Source: Planomonospora sp. ID82291
GTDB lineage: Bacteria > Actinomycetota > Actinomycetes > Streptosporangiales > Streptosporangiaceae
Assembly: GCF_015711645.1 (NCBI RefSeq)
Contig: NZ_JABTEX010000001.1
Span: 62,001-126,000 of the forward strand
Reading direction: 5' to 3'
DNA length: 64,000 nucleotides
The position numbers and the translations under genes are program-made. This document shows positions 38,480 to 47,810 of the stretch, piece by piece (positions within the stretch are counted from its first letter, which is position 1; each line of letters opens with the position of its first letter). The notes beneath the pieces are model-generated. The model was not told the origin of the DNA, searched no databases, and saw nothing but the letters and a program-made list of their open reading frames with translations.

Positions 38480-40564
38480 TCAGGCGTCGATGTGGTCGCG
38501 GTCGACCTCGGCCGCGCTGCCGACGATGAACTCCCGGCGCGGGGCCACGTCGCTGCCCATGAGGAGGTCGAAGATGCGCTCGGCCTCCTCGACGTCCTCG
38601 ATCCGGACCCGGCGCAGGGTCCGGTGCCGGGGCTCCATGGTCGTCTCGGCCAGTTGGTCGGCGTCCATCTCGCCCAGGCCCTTGTAGCGCTGGACCGGGT
38701 CCTTCCACCGCTTGCCACGGCGTTCGAGGTCGCGCAGGACGCGATGGAGCTCGGCGTCGGAGTAGCAGTAGACGTACTTCTCCTTGCCCCGGCCCGGGTT
38801 GGTGATCTCGATCCGGTGCAGCGGCGGAACCGCGGCGAAGACCCGGCCGGCCTCGACCAGCGGCCGCATGTAGCGGTGGAACAGGGTCAGGAGCAGGCAG
38901 CGGATGTGCGCGCCGTCGACGTCGGCGTCGGCCATCAGGATGACCTTGCCGTATCGTGCGGCCTCCAGGTCGAACGACCGGCCGGAGCCCGCGCCGATGA
39001 CCTGGATGATGGCGGCACACTCGGCGTTCTTGAGCATGTCGGCGACGGACGCCTTCTGCACGTTCAGGATCTTGCCGCGGATCGGCAGCAGCGCCTGGAA
39101 CTCCGAGTCGCGCGCCGCGCGGGCGGTGCCCAGCGCCGAGTCCCCCTCGACGATGAACAGCTCGCTGCGGTCCACGTCGTCGCTGCGGCAGTCCACCAGC
39201 TTGGCCGGGAGCGCGGAGTTCTCCAGGGCGGTCTTGCGCCGCTGGTTGTCGCGGTGCTCGCGGGCCGCGATGCGGGCCTTGGCCGCAGCGGTGATCTTCT
39301 CCAGGACCGCGCGCAGCTGCGGCTTGAGCGTGCGGGAGGGGGTGGTGAAGAACTCCTTGAGCTCCCGGGAGACGACGTGGGAGACGATCCTGCTGGCCGC
39401 CGCGGTGCCCAGGACCTCCTTCGTCTGCCCCTCGAACTGCGGCTCGGGCACCCGGACGGTCACCACGGCGGTGAGCCCCTCCACGATGTCCTCGCGGGTG
39501 ACCGGCGCGTCGTTGCTCTTGAGCAGGCGGGTCTCCCGGAGCTGGTCGTTCACCGTGCGCACCAGGGCCCGCTCGAAACCGGTGACGTGCGTGCCGCCCT
39601 TCGGCGTGGCGATCACGTTGACGAAGGAGCGGACGGTGGCGTCGTAGCCCTTGCCCCAGCGCAGCGCCACGTCCACGGTGAGCTCGCGCTGGACCTCGGT
39701 GGAGGTCATGTGGCCCAGGTCGTCGAGGACCGGGACCGTCTCGTGGAAGTGGCCGACCCCCTGCAGGCGCAGCACCTCGCACACGGCCTCGTCCCGGGCG
39801 AGGAAGTCGGTGAACTCGGAGATGCCCCCGTCGAAGCGGAACTCCTCCTCGGAGGGCTCCTCGCCCCGGCTGTCCCGCACCGACAGGGTGAGGCCCGGCA
39901 CGAGGAACGCGGTCTGGCGGAGGCGGACGTGGATCTCGTCGAGGGAGACCTCGGCCTCGGGCAGGAAGATCTGGCGGTCCGCCCAGAAGCGGACGCGCGT
40001 GCCGGTGACGTCGCGGGCGAGCGCGCCGCCGTCGCGCAACCCCGACTTCTTCTTGAACTTGGCGGTGGGCCCGTCGCCGTCGAAGACCCCGGGGACGCCC
40101 CGGCGGAAGCTGATCTCGTGGATCCGGCCCTCGCGGTCGACCTCCACGTCCAGGCGGGAGGACAGGGCGTTCACCACGGAGGCGCCGACGCCGTGCAGTC
40201 CGCCGGAGGCGGCGTAGGATCCGCCGCCGAACTTCCCGCCGGCGTGGAGCTTGGTGTAGACGAGCTCGACTCCGGCCAGGCCGCTCTTGGGCTCGACGTC
40301 GACGGGGATGCCCCGGCCGTTGTCGCGGACCTCGATCGAGCCGTCGGGGTGGAGCTCGACCTCGATGCGCGTGCAGTAGCCCGCCAGCGCCTCGTCGACC
40401 CCGTTGTCCACGATCTCCCACAGGCAGTGCATGAGACCGCGGCTGTCGGTGGACCCGATGTACATGCCCGGGCGCTTGCGGACGGCTTCGAGCCCTTCCA
40501 GCACCGACAGATGACGGGCCGTATAACCCGCCTCCGTGCTAACTGCGGTCACACCCACTCCCAC
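38480..40564 (-). CDS. parE: DNA topoisomerase IV subunit B
   Basis: A 694-residue GHKL ATPase subunit partnering ParC. ATP-site motifs: CLWEIVDNGVDEALAG, VRDNGRGIPVD and GGLHGVGASVVNALS; the TOPRIM domain shows FIVEGDSALG and DADVDGAHIRCLLL; the end RYKGLGEMDADQLAETTM is typical. The N-terminus YTARHLSVLEGLEAVRKRPG and overall length match actinobacterial ParE. GTG 40564 has only a weak ribosome site. The gene is divergent from DUF7455 across 228 bp, and parC is about 1.8 kb away, so the two subunits are not in one operon. Confidence 0.95.
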   Translation of the reverse strand: MGVGVTAVSTEAGYTARHLSVLEGLEAVRKRPGMYIGSTDSRGLMHCLWEIVDNGVDEALAGYCTRIEVELHPDGSIEVRDNGRGIPVDVEPKSGLAGVELVYTKLHAGGKFGGGSYAASGGLHGVGASVVNALSSRLDVEVDREGRIHEISFRRGVPGVFDGDGPTAKFKKKSGLRDGGALARDVTGTRVRFWADRQIFLPEAEVSLDEIHVRLRQTAFLVPGLTLSVRDSRGEEPSEEEFRFDGGISEFTDFLARDEAVCEVLRLQGVGHFHETVPVLDDLGHMTSTEVQRELTVDVALRWGKGYDATVRSFVNVIATPKGGTHVTGFERALVRTVNDQLRETRLLKSNDAPVTREDIVEGLTAVVTVRVPEPQFEGQTKEVLGTAAASRIVSHVVSRELKEFFTTPSRTLKPQLRAVLEKITAAAKARIAAREHRDNQRRKTALENSALPAKLVDCRSDDVDRSELFIVEGDSALGTARAARDSEFQALLPIRGKILNVQKASVADMLKNAECAAIIQVIGAGSGRSFDLEAARYGKVILMADADVDGAHIRCLLLTLFHRYMRPLVEAGRVFAAVPPLHRIEITNPGRGKEKYVYCYSDAELHRVLRDLERRGKRWKDPVQRYKGLGEMDADQLAETTMEPRHRTLRRVRIEDVEEAERIFDLLMGSDVAPRREFIVGSAAEVDRDHIDA

Positions 40565-40792
40565 TCTGCTCGAACACGTGTGCGCAGCTTACCGTTCTTC
40601 CCGCCGCGGCGCGTCCCAGCTTGTCAGCAGAGGGCCGCTCGCGTTACCCGGGGCGAGAACCCCGTCACTCCCGGTCGCATTCCGCTCTCGGCGTACTCGC
40701 AGGTCGATTGGGAACGTCCGCATCGGGTTAGATGTTGTCTCAAGTGACTGACGCCCGATCCCCCACGTCGGGGATGACCCGAAAGGCGATAC

Positions 40793-41023
40793 GTGACTGG
40801 AGCTCTCGCCCCCGCCAAGCCGTTGACGGCCACGGACCGCTGTGACCGGTGCGGCGCCCAGGCTTACATCCGAGCCACCCTTCCCGTCGGTGGGGAGCTG
40901 CTGTTCTGCGCCCACCACGGGCGGCAGCACGTCGCCGTGCTGCGGGACAAGGGTGCCGACATCCAGGACGAGTCGGCGCGCCTCAGCGCGACCACCTCGA
41001 CCGCCAGCAACGACGAGAGATAG
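40793..41023 (+). CDS. DUF7455 zinc-ribbon-like small protein
   Basis: A 76-residue protein found near parE and the principal sigma gene in many actinomycetes. It carries CDRCGAQAYIRA and LFCAHHGRQH, a CxxC...CxxH treble that should bind zinc. The tail is Ser/Thr/Glu-rich. Function is unknown. GTG 40793 lies behind AAAGGCG. The divergent region to parE (40565-40792) should hold both promoters; TTGGGA at 40708 and TAGATG at 40729 are the best boxes seen but the 15-bp spacing is poor. Confidence 0.85.
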   Translation: MTGALAPAKPLTATDRCDRCGAQAYIRATLPVGGELLFCAHHGRQHVAVLRDKGADIQDESARLSATTSTASNDER

Positions 41024-41049
41024 AACCGACGAGAGACAAGGGCTCCGCT

Positions 41050-41844
41050 TCATCGGACCCGATAGTGATATCGGGCCGACACCGTGAAACCCAGCCGCTC
41101 GTAGAGCGACCGGGCCGCGGCGTTGGCCTCCACCACACATAGGTACGCATGCCGAGCGCCCTGCTCCCGCCCGTGCGAGAGCAGGGCGTTCAGCATGCGC
41201 CGCGCGTGGCCCCGCCGCCGCGCGTGCGCCGCCGTGGCCATGCAGTAGATACCGAACCACTCCCCCTGCGCGACGCCCCGTCCCACCGCCTCCGCTCCGA
41301 GGGAGCCGTAGACGGCGGGCACGCCGGTGAGGATCCGGCGGGCCGTCTCCCGGGCGTCGCCGCCGCCCCTGCCGTCCACGGTCCACCAGACGTCCAGCCA
41401 CGTCGAGTCCGGTTCCGCCGCGAGCCGGACCTCCGCCTCGGCCCCGCCGCCCTCCGGCACGCCGTCCCCGCCCGGCCGCGGCTCCCCGCCCCGCACCGGA
41501 GCGCTCCCCGGCCCGGCGCCCCCCACCGCCGCGACCGACTCCAGCGGCGCGACCATCACCAGGGTGGGATCCACGACCCGGTAGCCACGAGCCTCCAGCA
41601 GTCCGTCCAGCTCCGCCGCCGCGCCCGCGCCGACGGAGAAAGCACAGGGCAGCCCCCGGCCGGCGTAGAACTCCTCCGCCGCCTCCACCGCCGCCTCCAG
41701 ATCCCGCCGCTCCCCGAGCGGCAGGACCGAGTTGGCCCGTTTGGTGACTCCGCCCGCGGCGCGCAGTGTCCATCCGCCGGAGTCCGTCCGGCTGAGGGCG
41801 GGCCACGCCTGGTCGACCAGGCGGTCGAACACGTCGTCCGTCAT
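41050..41844 (-). CDS. GNAT family N-acetyltransferase
   Basis: A 264-residue protein with a degenerate N-terminal half (SGGWTLRAAGGVTKRANSVL, a pattern of two-domain GNATs) and a C-terminal active GNAT fold: GIYCMATAAHARRRGHARRM, HAYLCVVEANAAARSLYERL. A Gly/Pro/Glu-rich insertion (about 105-140) separates the halves. The acceptor is unknown. ATG 41844 directly abuts a duplicated 16-bp element and has no ribosome site. Confidence 0.85.
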   Translation of the reverse strand: MTDDVFDRLVDQAWPALSRTDSGGWTLRAAGGVTKRANSVLPLGERRDLEAAVEAAEEFYAGRGLPCAFSVGAGAAAELDGLLEARGYRVVDPTLVMVAPLESVAAVGGAGPGSAPVRGGEPRPGGDGVPEGGGAEAEVRLAAEPDSTWLDVWWTVDGRGGGDARETARRILTGVPAVYGSLGAEAVGRGVAQGEWFGIYCMATAAHARRRGHARRMLNALLSHGREQGARHAYLCVVEANAAARSLYERLGFTVSARYHYRVR

Positions 41845-41876
41845 GGCCAGAGATCATAGGGGCCAGAGATCATAGG
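41845..41876 (-). promoter_or_regulatory. Duplicated 16-bp element with two -10-like boxes at a GNAT start
   Basis: Two perfect 16-bp copies (41845-41860 and 41861-41876) lie immediately upstream of the GNAT ATG at 41844. On the minus strand each contains TATGAT. The proximal box ends 8 nt before the ATG, so a transcript from it would be leaderless, which fits the missing ribosome site. No good -35 box is seen. Confidence 0.5.
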
Positions 41877-41959
41877 GTTCATCCACCGCACCACTTTCCC
41901 CTGGGTACGGCGCTCCCCGCGGCCCGGCGGCTCCCCGCAGGCCCCTAAGCTCGGGAAGC

Positions 41960-42697
41960 GTGCTGATTCTGCTGCCTCCCTCGGAGGGCAAGGCCACGGC
42001 GGACGCGGGCCCCGCCCTCGACCTGGCCTCTTTGAGCTTCCCGTCCCTGCCCCGGCGGACCGTCCTGGAGGCGCTGACCACACTGTGCGGACGGCCGGAG
42101 GAGGCCCGGTCCGTGCTCGGGCTGTCGGAAGGCCAGACCGGCGAGCTCACGAAGAACCTGCGGCTGCGGACCGCTCCCGCGCTGCCCGTCGCCGAGCTCT
42201 ACACCGGAGTGCTCTACGACCACCTCGGCCTCGCCTCCCTGACCGCGCAGGCCGCCGGGCGGGCGGCGGAGCGCCTGCTGGTCTTCTCCGGCCTGTGGGG
42301 GCTGCTCCGGATCACCGACCGGGTCCCGCCGTACCGGCTGTCCATGGGGGTGCGGCTGCCGCCGCTCGGCGGACTGGGCGCCTTCTGGCGCCGGTCGCTC
42401 ACCCCGGTGCTCGACGCCGAGCCGGGCCTGGTCGTGGACCTGCGCTCCGGCACCTACGCGGCGGCCTGGCAGCCGGGCGGCCGGGGAGTGGCGGTGCGCG
42501 TGCTCAAAGACGGGAAGGTCGTCAGCCACATGGCCAAGGCCACCCGGGGGGTGATCGCCCGCAGCCTGCTCGAGGGCGGCGCCGACCCGCGGACCCCGGA
42601 GGAACTGGCCAAGGTCCTCGGCGATCTCGGCCACGTGGTCAGGCTCGGCCCCGCACCCGGCGGCAGGCGCCCGTGGACTCTGGACGTCCTGGTGTGA
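41960..42697 (+). CDS. yaaA: YaaA family (UPF0246) peroxide stress protein
   Basis: A 245-residue YaaA/DUF328 protein: LILLPPSEGKA at the start, LYTGVLYDHLGLASL, LLVFSGLWGLLRITDRVPPYR LSMG in the middle and SHMAKATRGVIARSLL near the end. E. coli YaaA lowers free iron under peroxide stress and has a DNA-binding fold; the same role here is inference. GTG 41960 follows GGGAAG. Convergent with rpoD. Confidence 0.9.
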   Translation: MLILLPPSEGKATADAGPALDLASLSFPSLPRRTVLEALTTLCGRPEEARSVLGLSEGQTGELTKNLRLRTAPALPVAELYTGVLYDHLGLASLTAQAAGRAAERLLVFSGLWGLLRITDRVPPYRLSMGVRLPPLGGLGAFWRRSLTPVLDAEPGLVVDLRSGTYAAAWQPGGRGVAVRVLKDGKVVSHMAKATRGVIARSLLEGGADPRTPEELAKVLGDLGHVVRLGPAPGGRRPWTLDVLV

Positions 42698-42782
42698 CGG
42701 CGCCGGGCCCGCCTCCGGCCCGCCGGAACCGCCGGCCGCTCGGGGGAGCGGGACACGCCCCCTCCGGACGGAGCACGCCGGG

Positions 42783-42812
42783 CAGGGCCCGTGCCGGTCG
42801 GCACGGGCCCTG
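42783..42812. terminator. Bidirectional terminator between yaaA and rpoD
   Basis: A perfect 13-bp stem (42783-42795 with 42800-42812) and GGTC loop lie between the convergent yaaA and rpoD genes. Confidence 0.85.
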
Positions 42813-42872
42813 TCTCACAGAGATCCGCAGGTCCCCGCGGCGCCCCACCGCGGGATCCCCGGAGGTCGGGAC

Positions 42873-44513
42873 CTAGTCCAGGTAGTCGCGCAGGACCTGG
42901 GACCGGGACGGGTGGCGGAGCTTGGACATCGTCTTCGACTCGATCTGGCGGATGCGTTCACGCGTCACCCCGTAGACCTTGCCGATCTCGTCCAAGGTCT
43001 TCGGCTGGCCGTCGGTGAGACCGAACCGCATGGAGACCACACCCGCCTCGCGCTCGGAGAGCGTGTCCAGAACGGAGTGGAGCTGCTCCTGCAGCAGCGT
43101 GAAGCTCACCGCGTCCGCCGGGACGATCGCCTCGGAGTCCTCGATGAGGTCGCCGAACTCGCTGTCGCCCTCCTCGCCCAGCGGCGTGTGGAGGGAGATC
43201 GGCTCGCGGCCGTACTTCTGGACCTCGATGACCTTCTCAGGGGTCATGTCGAGCTCGCGGGCCAGTTCCTCGGGGGTCGGCTCGCGGCCGAGGTCCTGCA
43301 GCATCTGCCGCTGGACGCGGGCCAGCTTGTTGATGACCTCGACCATGTGGACCGGGATGCGGATGGTCCGCGCCTGGTCCGCCATGGCGCGGGTGATCGC
43401 CTGCCGGATCCACCACGTGGCGTAGGTGGAGAACTTGTAGCCCTTGGTGTAGTCGAACTTCTCGACCGCACGGATGAGGCCCAGGTTCCCCTCCTGGATC
43501 AGGTCCAGGAAGAGCATGCCGCGGCCGGTGTAGCGCTTGGCCAGCGAGACCACCAGCCGGAGGTTGGCCTCCAGCAGGTGGTTCTTGGCCCGGCGGCCGT
43601 CCTCGGCGATCCACTCCAGCTCCGCGCGGACGTCCACCGGCAGCTGGTCGCCGTCGGTGCCCAGCTGCTCCTCGGCGAACAGGCCCGCCTCGATGCGCTT
43701 GGCGAGCTCGACCTCCTGCTCGGCGTTGAGCAGGGGGACCTTGCCGATCTGCTTGAGGTAGTCCTTGACCGGGTCGGCGGTGGCTCCGGCGGCGGCGACC
43801 TGCGCCACGGGGGCGTCGTCGTCGTCGTCGGAGAGGATCAGCACCTCTTCGTCGCTCTGCGGGACGGCCACGTCGGCGACGACCTCGGGCTTGGCCTCCT
43901 CGTCGGCCTCGGCCTCGGGCTCCGCCTCGACCTCGACGTCCTCGACCTCCACTTCGAGGTCGAAGTCCTCGATCTCGACGTCCTCGAGGTCGATCTCCTC
44001 CTCGTCCTCCCCCGCGGCCGCCTTCGGCTTCGGGTCGGTCTTGGGCGCGAGCGCCTCGGGACCGGCGCTCTTGGCGGGTCCCGAAGAGGGCTTCTTCGCG
44101 GCCGGGGCGACCTTCTTCGCCGGAGCCGCGGGCTTCTTGGGCGCGGGGGCCGGCGCGGGCTCGGAGCCGCCGACGACAGCGGTGACGGTCTCCGGCTGCT
44201 CCTTGGCCGCCGCGGCTGCGGTCTTGGTCTTCTTGACCGGGGCGGGCGCGGCGGGGGTCCGGCGCTTGGCCGGAGCCTTGGGCTTCTTGGGGCCCGCGGA
44301 GTCCTCGGCGGTCAGCCGTACGATGATGCCCTCTTTGCTGAGGTTGCGCAGGATCCCAGCGACCTGCGCCATCGGAATGTCCGCTTCCTCGACGGCCTTG
44401 CGGACATCCTCGGACTCGAGGAACCCCTGCGAGCGCCCCCGCTCCATCAGCTGCTGAATGACGGGCTCGTTCAGCTCGGATGGCTTCGAGCGAGTCGAAC
44501 TTGCAGGCGACAC
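42873..44513 (-). CDS. rpoD: Principal RNA polymerase sigma factor (RpoD/HrdB/SigA)
   Basis: A 546-residue group 1 sigma factor. A region 1.1-like segment ([20 protein letters not shown]) is followed by a Lys/Ala/Pro-rich stretch and a very acidic stretch ([20 protein letters not shown]), then regions 1.2-4: [52 protein letters not shown], and the -35-binding [20 protein letters not shown]. The GTG at 44513 is preferred: GAGAGG stands 5 nt upstream, and the GTG at 44519 is itself inside that ribosome site. Intergenic 44514-44742 should hold the promoter, but no confident boxes were found. Confidence 0.95.
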   Translation of the reverse strand: MSPASSTRSKPSELNEPVIQQLMERGRSQGFLESEDVRKAVEEADIPMAQVAGILRNLSKEGIIVRLTAEDSAGPKKPKAPAKRRTPAAPAPVKKTKTAAAAAKEQPETVTAVVGGSEPAPAPAPKKPAAPAKKVAPAAKKPSSGPAKSAGPEALAPKTDPKPKAAAGEDEEEIDLEDVEIEDFDLEVEVEDVEVEAEPEAEADEEAKPEVVADVAVPQSDEEVLILSDDDDDAPVAQVAAAGATADPVKDYLKQIGKVPLLNAEQEVELAKRIEAGLFAEEQLGTDGDQLPVDVRAELEWIAEDGRRAKNHLLEANLRLVVSLAKRYTGRGMLFLDLIQEGNLGLIRAVEKFDYTKGYKFSTYATWWIRQAITRAMADQARTIRIPVHMVEVINKLARVQRQMLQDLGREPTPEELARELDMTPEKVIEVQKYGREPISLHTPLGEEGDSEFGDLIEDSEAIVPADAVSFTLLQEQLHSVLDTLSEREAGVVSMRFGLTDGQPKTLDEIGKVYGVTRERIRQIESKTMSKLRHPSRSQVLRDYLD

Positions 44514-44742
44514 GAACACCTCTCGAAGGAAAGCGTGACGAGAATGGACTCAGATGCCCGCTAGGGGCGGATGCCTCTAGTGGTGCTCAGAGAGGCCGCA
44601 CGAACCGCGACGCACCTGCCCAGCATTCTGACATGACACCGTGATCCAAACGGCCGCCTCCTGGCGGTTGCCCTCCACCCTAGGCCGACGAAGACAGTAG
44701 TGCGTACGGAAGCGGGGCACCGATACCCGAAAGCAACCCTTA

Positions 44743-44761
44743 TGACTGTTTCATTCAGTCA
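44743..44761. terminator. Small hairpin over the SpoIIE-phosphatase stop
   Basis: TGACTG (44743-44748) and CAGTCA (44756-44761) form a 6-bp inverted repeat with a 7-nt AT-rich loop that overlaps the phosphatase stop codon. It could be a weak terminator or an operator upstream of rpoD. Confidence 0.35.
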
Positions 44762-46848
44762 CTCTTCGTGGTTGGCGGAACATGAATTGCAAGTACCGTG
44801 ACGTCGTCATCCTGCTCATACCCCGCCAGCATGCGATCCACCAGGAAATCCAACAACATATGCGGACTACTGACAACTTCCGGCGGCGCTTCGGTTACGA
44901 CCGAGCAAAGTTCCGCGAGGCCGGCGTCCAGCCCGCGCTTGCGGTTCTCCACCAGGCCGTCGGAGTACAGGACCGCGGTGTGGCCCGGCGGGACGCAGAA
45001 CCTGAACTGCCGCCGGCTCGCCGGCCAGCCGAGCGGGGTGCCCGGTTCCCCCTCGCACAGCAGCGGCATGCCCTGAGGTGAGACCAGCAGGGGCGGCGGG
45101 TGGCCGGCCAGCGCCAGCGTGCCCTCGCCCGTTCCGGGTTCGACCACCATGTAGGCCAGGGTGGTAACCTGCTCCTCCTCCTCGGTCGCCTCGAAGACGC
45201 GGTCCAGACCGGTGAGCACGGCGGCGGGCGGCGGGTTGGTCAGGGCCAGGGCCCGCATCGCGTTGCGGATGCGGCCCATCCCCGCCGCGGCCTTGACGCC
45301 CTTGCCCATGACGTCGCCGACCACGGCCGCGACCCGGCCGTCCTGCAGGACGAACGCGTCGTACCAGTCGCCGCCGACCTGCACGTGGCGGCTGCCCGAG
45401 CGGAACCGCTGGGCCAGCATGAGGCCGCGGACCACCGGCAGGCGGTCCGGCAGCAGGCTCCGCTGGAGCGTCTCCGCGGTGCGGTGCTCCCGCTCGAACA
45501 GGGTGGCCCGTTCGACGGCGAGCGCGCACTGCCCGGCGAGGGCCTCCAGGAAGACGCCGTCCTCCTGGGAGATCTTCTGCGGGCGGGTGAAGGCGAACCG
45601 CAGCGCGCCCAGAGCACGCCCCGCGGCCAGCAGCGGCAGACCCACCCAGGCCCGCTCGTCGCTGTGGGCGAGGAAGCCGTTGATCACCCCCTCGTCGGCT
45701 CCGGCGTCGACCAGCTGGGCCCGCAGGCTCTCCGGGGATTCGGCGAAGACCGGACGGCGGCTGTTCACCGCCATGGTCATCACGCTGGAGTGCGCGAGCG
45801 GGATCTCCTCTCCCGGCGCGCCCGGGACGTCGGGGATGCCGCCGTTGTTGACCAGCTTCAGCACGGACCGGTCGGCGTCGAGCAGGGCCACGGCCGACCG
45901 GTCGGCCGCCAGCGCCGTACGGCCCACGTCGATGATGACCTGCACGACCTGCTCCACCGTGAGCGCTTCGGCCAGCTGCGCCGTGGCGCCCTGCAGCCGC
46001 GCCGTGCGCAGGGCCGCGGCGCCGAGCTGATCGGTCAGCCTGCCGCGCATCTCCTCGGCCTCGCGCTGCGGGGTGACGTCGGTGTTCGCCCCGACCCACT
46101 CGACCACCCGGCCGTGCCGGACGATCGGTACGGCACGCACCTCGAAGTAGCGGTAGCCGCTCGCCCGGGTGCGGACCCGGTAGCTCCACTCGAACATGGT
46201 CCGGCCGCGCAGCGCCTCCCGCCAGGCCTCCTCGGTGTGCGCCCGGTCGTCCGGGTGCACGGCCTCCAGCCAGCCGCCCGCGAGGTACTCCTCCAGCCCC
46301 TGACCGGTGATGGCCCGCCACTGCGGCGCGTCCTCCTGGACCGTGCCGTTCGGGGCGGTGATCCACACGAGCTGCGACTGCGCCTCGACCAGCGACCGGT
46401 AGCGCTCCTCGCTGCGCCGCAGGTTCTCCTCGACCAGCCTGCTCTCGGTGACGTCGACGCCCACCAGGCAGACCGCGCGGAGCACGTCCGTGTCGTCGTG
46501 GACCGGCGAGAAGGTCAGCGACCAGTGCCGGGTCTCACCGTCGGCCGTGCGCACCCGGATCCGCTGGTCCCCCTCGGCCTCCGCACCCTCGACGACGGCG
46601 CGGACCGCCCCCTCGACCAGCGCGGTGAGATCGGCGGGGAGCAGCCCCGCCGGGGCATGGCCCACCAGCCGCTCGGCGGGCAGGCCCACCATCTCGGCGA
46701 AGACCTCGTCCACCCGCTGGAACCGTCCGGCGGGGTCGAGGAAGGCGAAGGCGAACGGCGACTGCGACAGCAGGCCCTGCAGCAGGCCGGAGTCCGAGAT
46801 GTCCACACCCGACTCCCGGGGACGGGGCACGGAGGTTTCGGCGCTCAT
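44755..46848 (-). CDS. PAS-PAS-GAF-SpoIIE (PP2C) protein phosphatase
   Basis: A 697-residue signalling phosphatase. PAS 1 (about 20-135: LLSQSPFAFAFLDPAGRFQRV), PAS 2 with PAC (about 147-270: RYRSLVEAQSQLVWITAPNG, FEVRAVPIVRHGRVVEW), GAF (about 290-450: LADRSAVALLDADRSVLKLV), and a C-terminal SpoIIE/RsbU-type PP2C domain (about 470-690) with metal motifs VGGDWYDAF and VVGDVMGKG and the AGHPPPLL strand. Such enzymes dephosphorylate anti-anti-sigma factors in stress signalling; no such partner gene is nearby. ATG 46848 lies 7 nt after GGAGGTG. It is upstream of rpoD on the same strand. Confidence 0.92.
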   Translation of the reverse strand: MSAETSVPRPRESGVDISDSGLLQGLLSQSPFAFAFLDPAGRFQRVDEVFAEMVGLPAERLVGHAPAGLLPADLTALVEGAVRAVVEGAEAEGDQRIRVRTADGETRHWSLTFSPVHDDTDVLRAVCLVGVDVTESRLVEENLRRSEERYRSLVEAQSQLVWITAPNGTVQEDAPQWRAITGQGLEEYLAGGWLEAVHPDDRAHTEEAWREALRGRTMFEWSYRVRTRASGYRYFEVRAVPIVRHGRVVEWVGANTDVTPQREAEEMRGRLTDQLGAAALRTARLQGATAQLAEALTVEQVVQVIIDVGRTALAADRSAVALLDADRSVLKLVNNGGIPDVPGAPGEEIPLAHSSVMTMAVNSRRPVFAESPESLRAQLVDAGADEGVINGFLAHSDERAWVGLPLLAAGRALGALRFAFTRPQKISQEDGVFLEALAGQCALAVERATLFEREHRTAETLQRSLLPDRLPVVRGLMLAQRFRSGSRHVQVGGDWYDAFVLQDGRVAAVVGDVMGKGVKAAAGMGRIRNAMRALALTNPPPAAVLTGLDRVFEATEEEEQVTTLAYMVVEPGTGEGTLALAGHPPPLLVSPQGMPLLCEGEPGTPLGWPASRRQFRFCVPPGHTAVLYSDGLVENRKRGLDAGLAELCSVVTEAPPEVVSSPHMLLDFLVDRMLAGYEQDDDVTVLAIHVPPTTKSD

Positions 46849-47412
46849 GGTCGGCACCTCCGTCGCGTGCCAGGGTCTCCCACGAGGCACATCTCCAAAC
46901 TTGCGAATTGGCGTAGCGCAGCTCCGGAAACCGGATCCTGCAGCACATCATCGGCGATGGGCGCCTGCGGACGGAAGTCCCGCCCATGATGCGACGAACC
47001 TCCCCGGTCCGAAGACCAGGGTCTCCACGTTAACGCGACAGGTCTCCGGTGGGAGAGACCCCGCCCCCCGCGCCCGGCGGACCGTCCACCGGGACCCGTG
47101 GACGCCCGATCCGCACCGGAGACACGGACCTCGCGGGTCTCCCGTCCCCGTCACCGCGGGAGACGGCGGGGCATCCACCACCCCGCCCTCCCCTTCGACG
47201 CGCCCCGGTCGTCACCGCCGGCACGTTCAAGCGTTCGCGGCCAGGACCCTAGCAGGATCGAGCCGGACCGTCCCGACAACCGCCCACCTCGCCTCCGCCG
47301 TCTCCTACCGGCAAGATCAGCCTACTGACTCCCGCCCGTTTTGGCTTCCCCTTCGCGGACACATTCTTTACTTTCCTCCTGCCGCGATGAGTCAACGATG
47401 GAGTCAGCTTTC
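46849..47412. other. Non-coding stretch between phosphatase and small helical protein genes
   Basis: About 560 bp without a gene I can support. It is less GC-rich than the surroundings towards 47300-47460. It contains several GGTCTC/GAGACC words, one pair of which (near 47041-47050 and 47072-47080) could fold, but no tRNA, conserved RNA or small open frame with a ribosome site was found. Confidence 0.5.
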
Positions 47413-47430
47413 CCTCCCGCTTCCGGGAGG
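47413..47430. terminator. Short hairpin upstream of a promoter
   Basis: CCTCCCG (47413-47419) and CGGGAGG (47424-47430) form a perfect 7-bp stem with a CTTC loop directly before a TTGACA box. It may insulate the following gene. Confidence 0.4.
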
Positions 47431-47431
47431 C

Positions 47432-47459
47432 TTGACACCGGCGCGATAAGTTGTGGAAT
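47432..47459 (+). promoter_or_regulatory. Sigma-70-type promoter of the small helical protein gene
   Basis: A consensus TTGACA (47432-47437) and a -10-like TGGAAT (47454-47459) are spaced by 16 bp, about 66 bp upstream of the ATG at 47526. The perfect -35 box makes this the best housekeeping promoter seen in the window. Confidence 0.5.
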
Positions 47460-47525
47460 GAAAACGCACGTCCCCGCCGTCCACCCGGGGCCACGTCCCC
47501 GGTAATCCGGAGGAATGTGACATCC

Positions 47526-47768
47526 ATGCCCGTTCTCGCCATCCGCTCCGTCAGCGGTACGACCACGTTCCACGACTCCCTGAGCAGCCGGCTGGCCGCC
47601 GAGTTCCGCACCCTGCCCCCGGGGACCGTCGACCGCTGCGTGGCGGACGTCCGGGCCTGCACCGAGCATCTCGGCGTCGAGGCCACTCCCGAGGTCGTCG
47701 AACGGGTCGCCCGCGAACACCTGCTCGCCATCGTCAACTCCGCGCCGCCGCCGCGAAGTCCCCGGTAA
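47526..47768 (+). CDS. Small three-helix-bundle-type protein
   Basis: An 80-residue helical protein. The pattern LAAEFRTLPPGTVDRCVADV, then EVVERVAREHLLAIV resembles the short actinobacterial proteins annotated with a three-helix bundle dimerisation domain; function unknown. ATG 47526 lies 11 nt after GGAGGA; GTG 47517, three codons earlier, is too close to that site. Confidence 0.65.
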   Translation: MPVLAIRSVSGTTTFHDSLSSRLAAEFRTLPPGTVDRCVADVRACTEHLGVEATPEVVERVAREHLLAIVNSAPPPRSPR

Positions 47769-47810
47769 CATCGGGATCACCGAGCCGCGTTCCGCGCACC
47801 CATCGGCTCG

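Noticed and set aside
40708-40734. Sigma-70 promoter for DUF7455
   Set aside because: TTGGGA and TAGATG are only 15 bp apart and both deviate from consensus, so it is not listed as a separate feature.
38492-40747. 751-codon open frame opposite parE
   Set aside because: Antisense of parE with no domain match and no ribosome site.
46849-47412. tRNA or structured RNA gene
   Set aside because: No cloverleaf, CCA end, T-loop consensus or known riboswitch core was found on either strand by eye.
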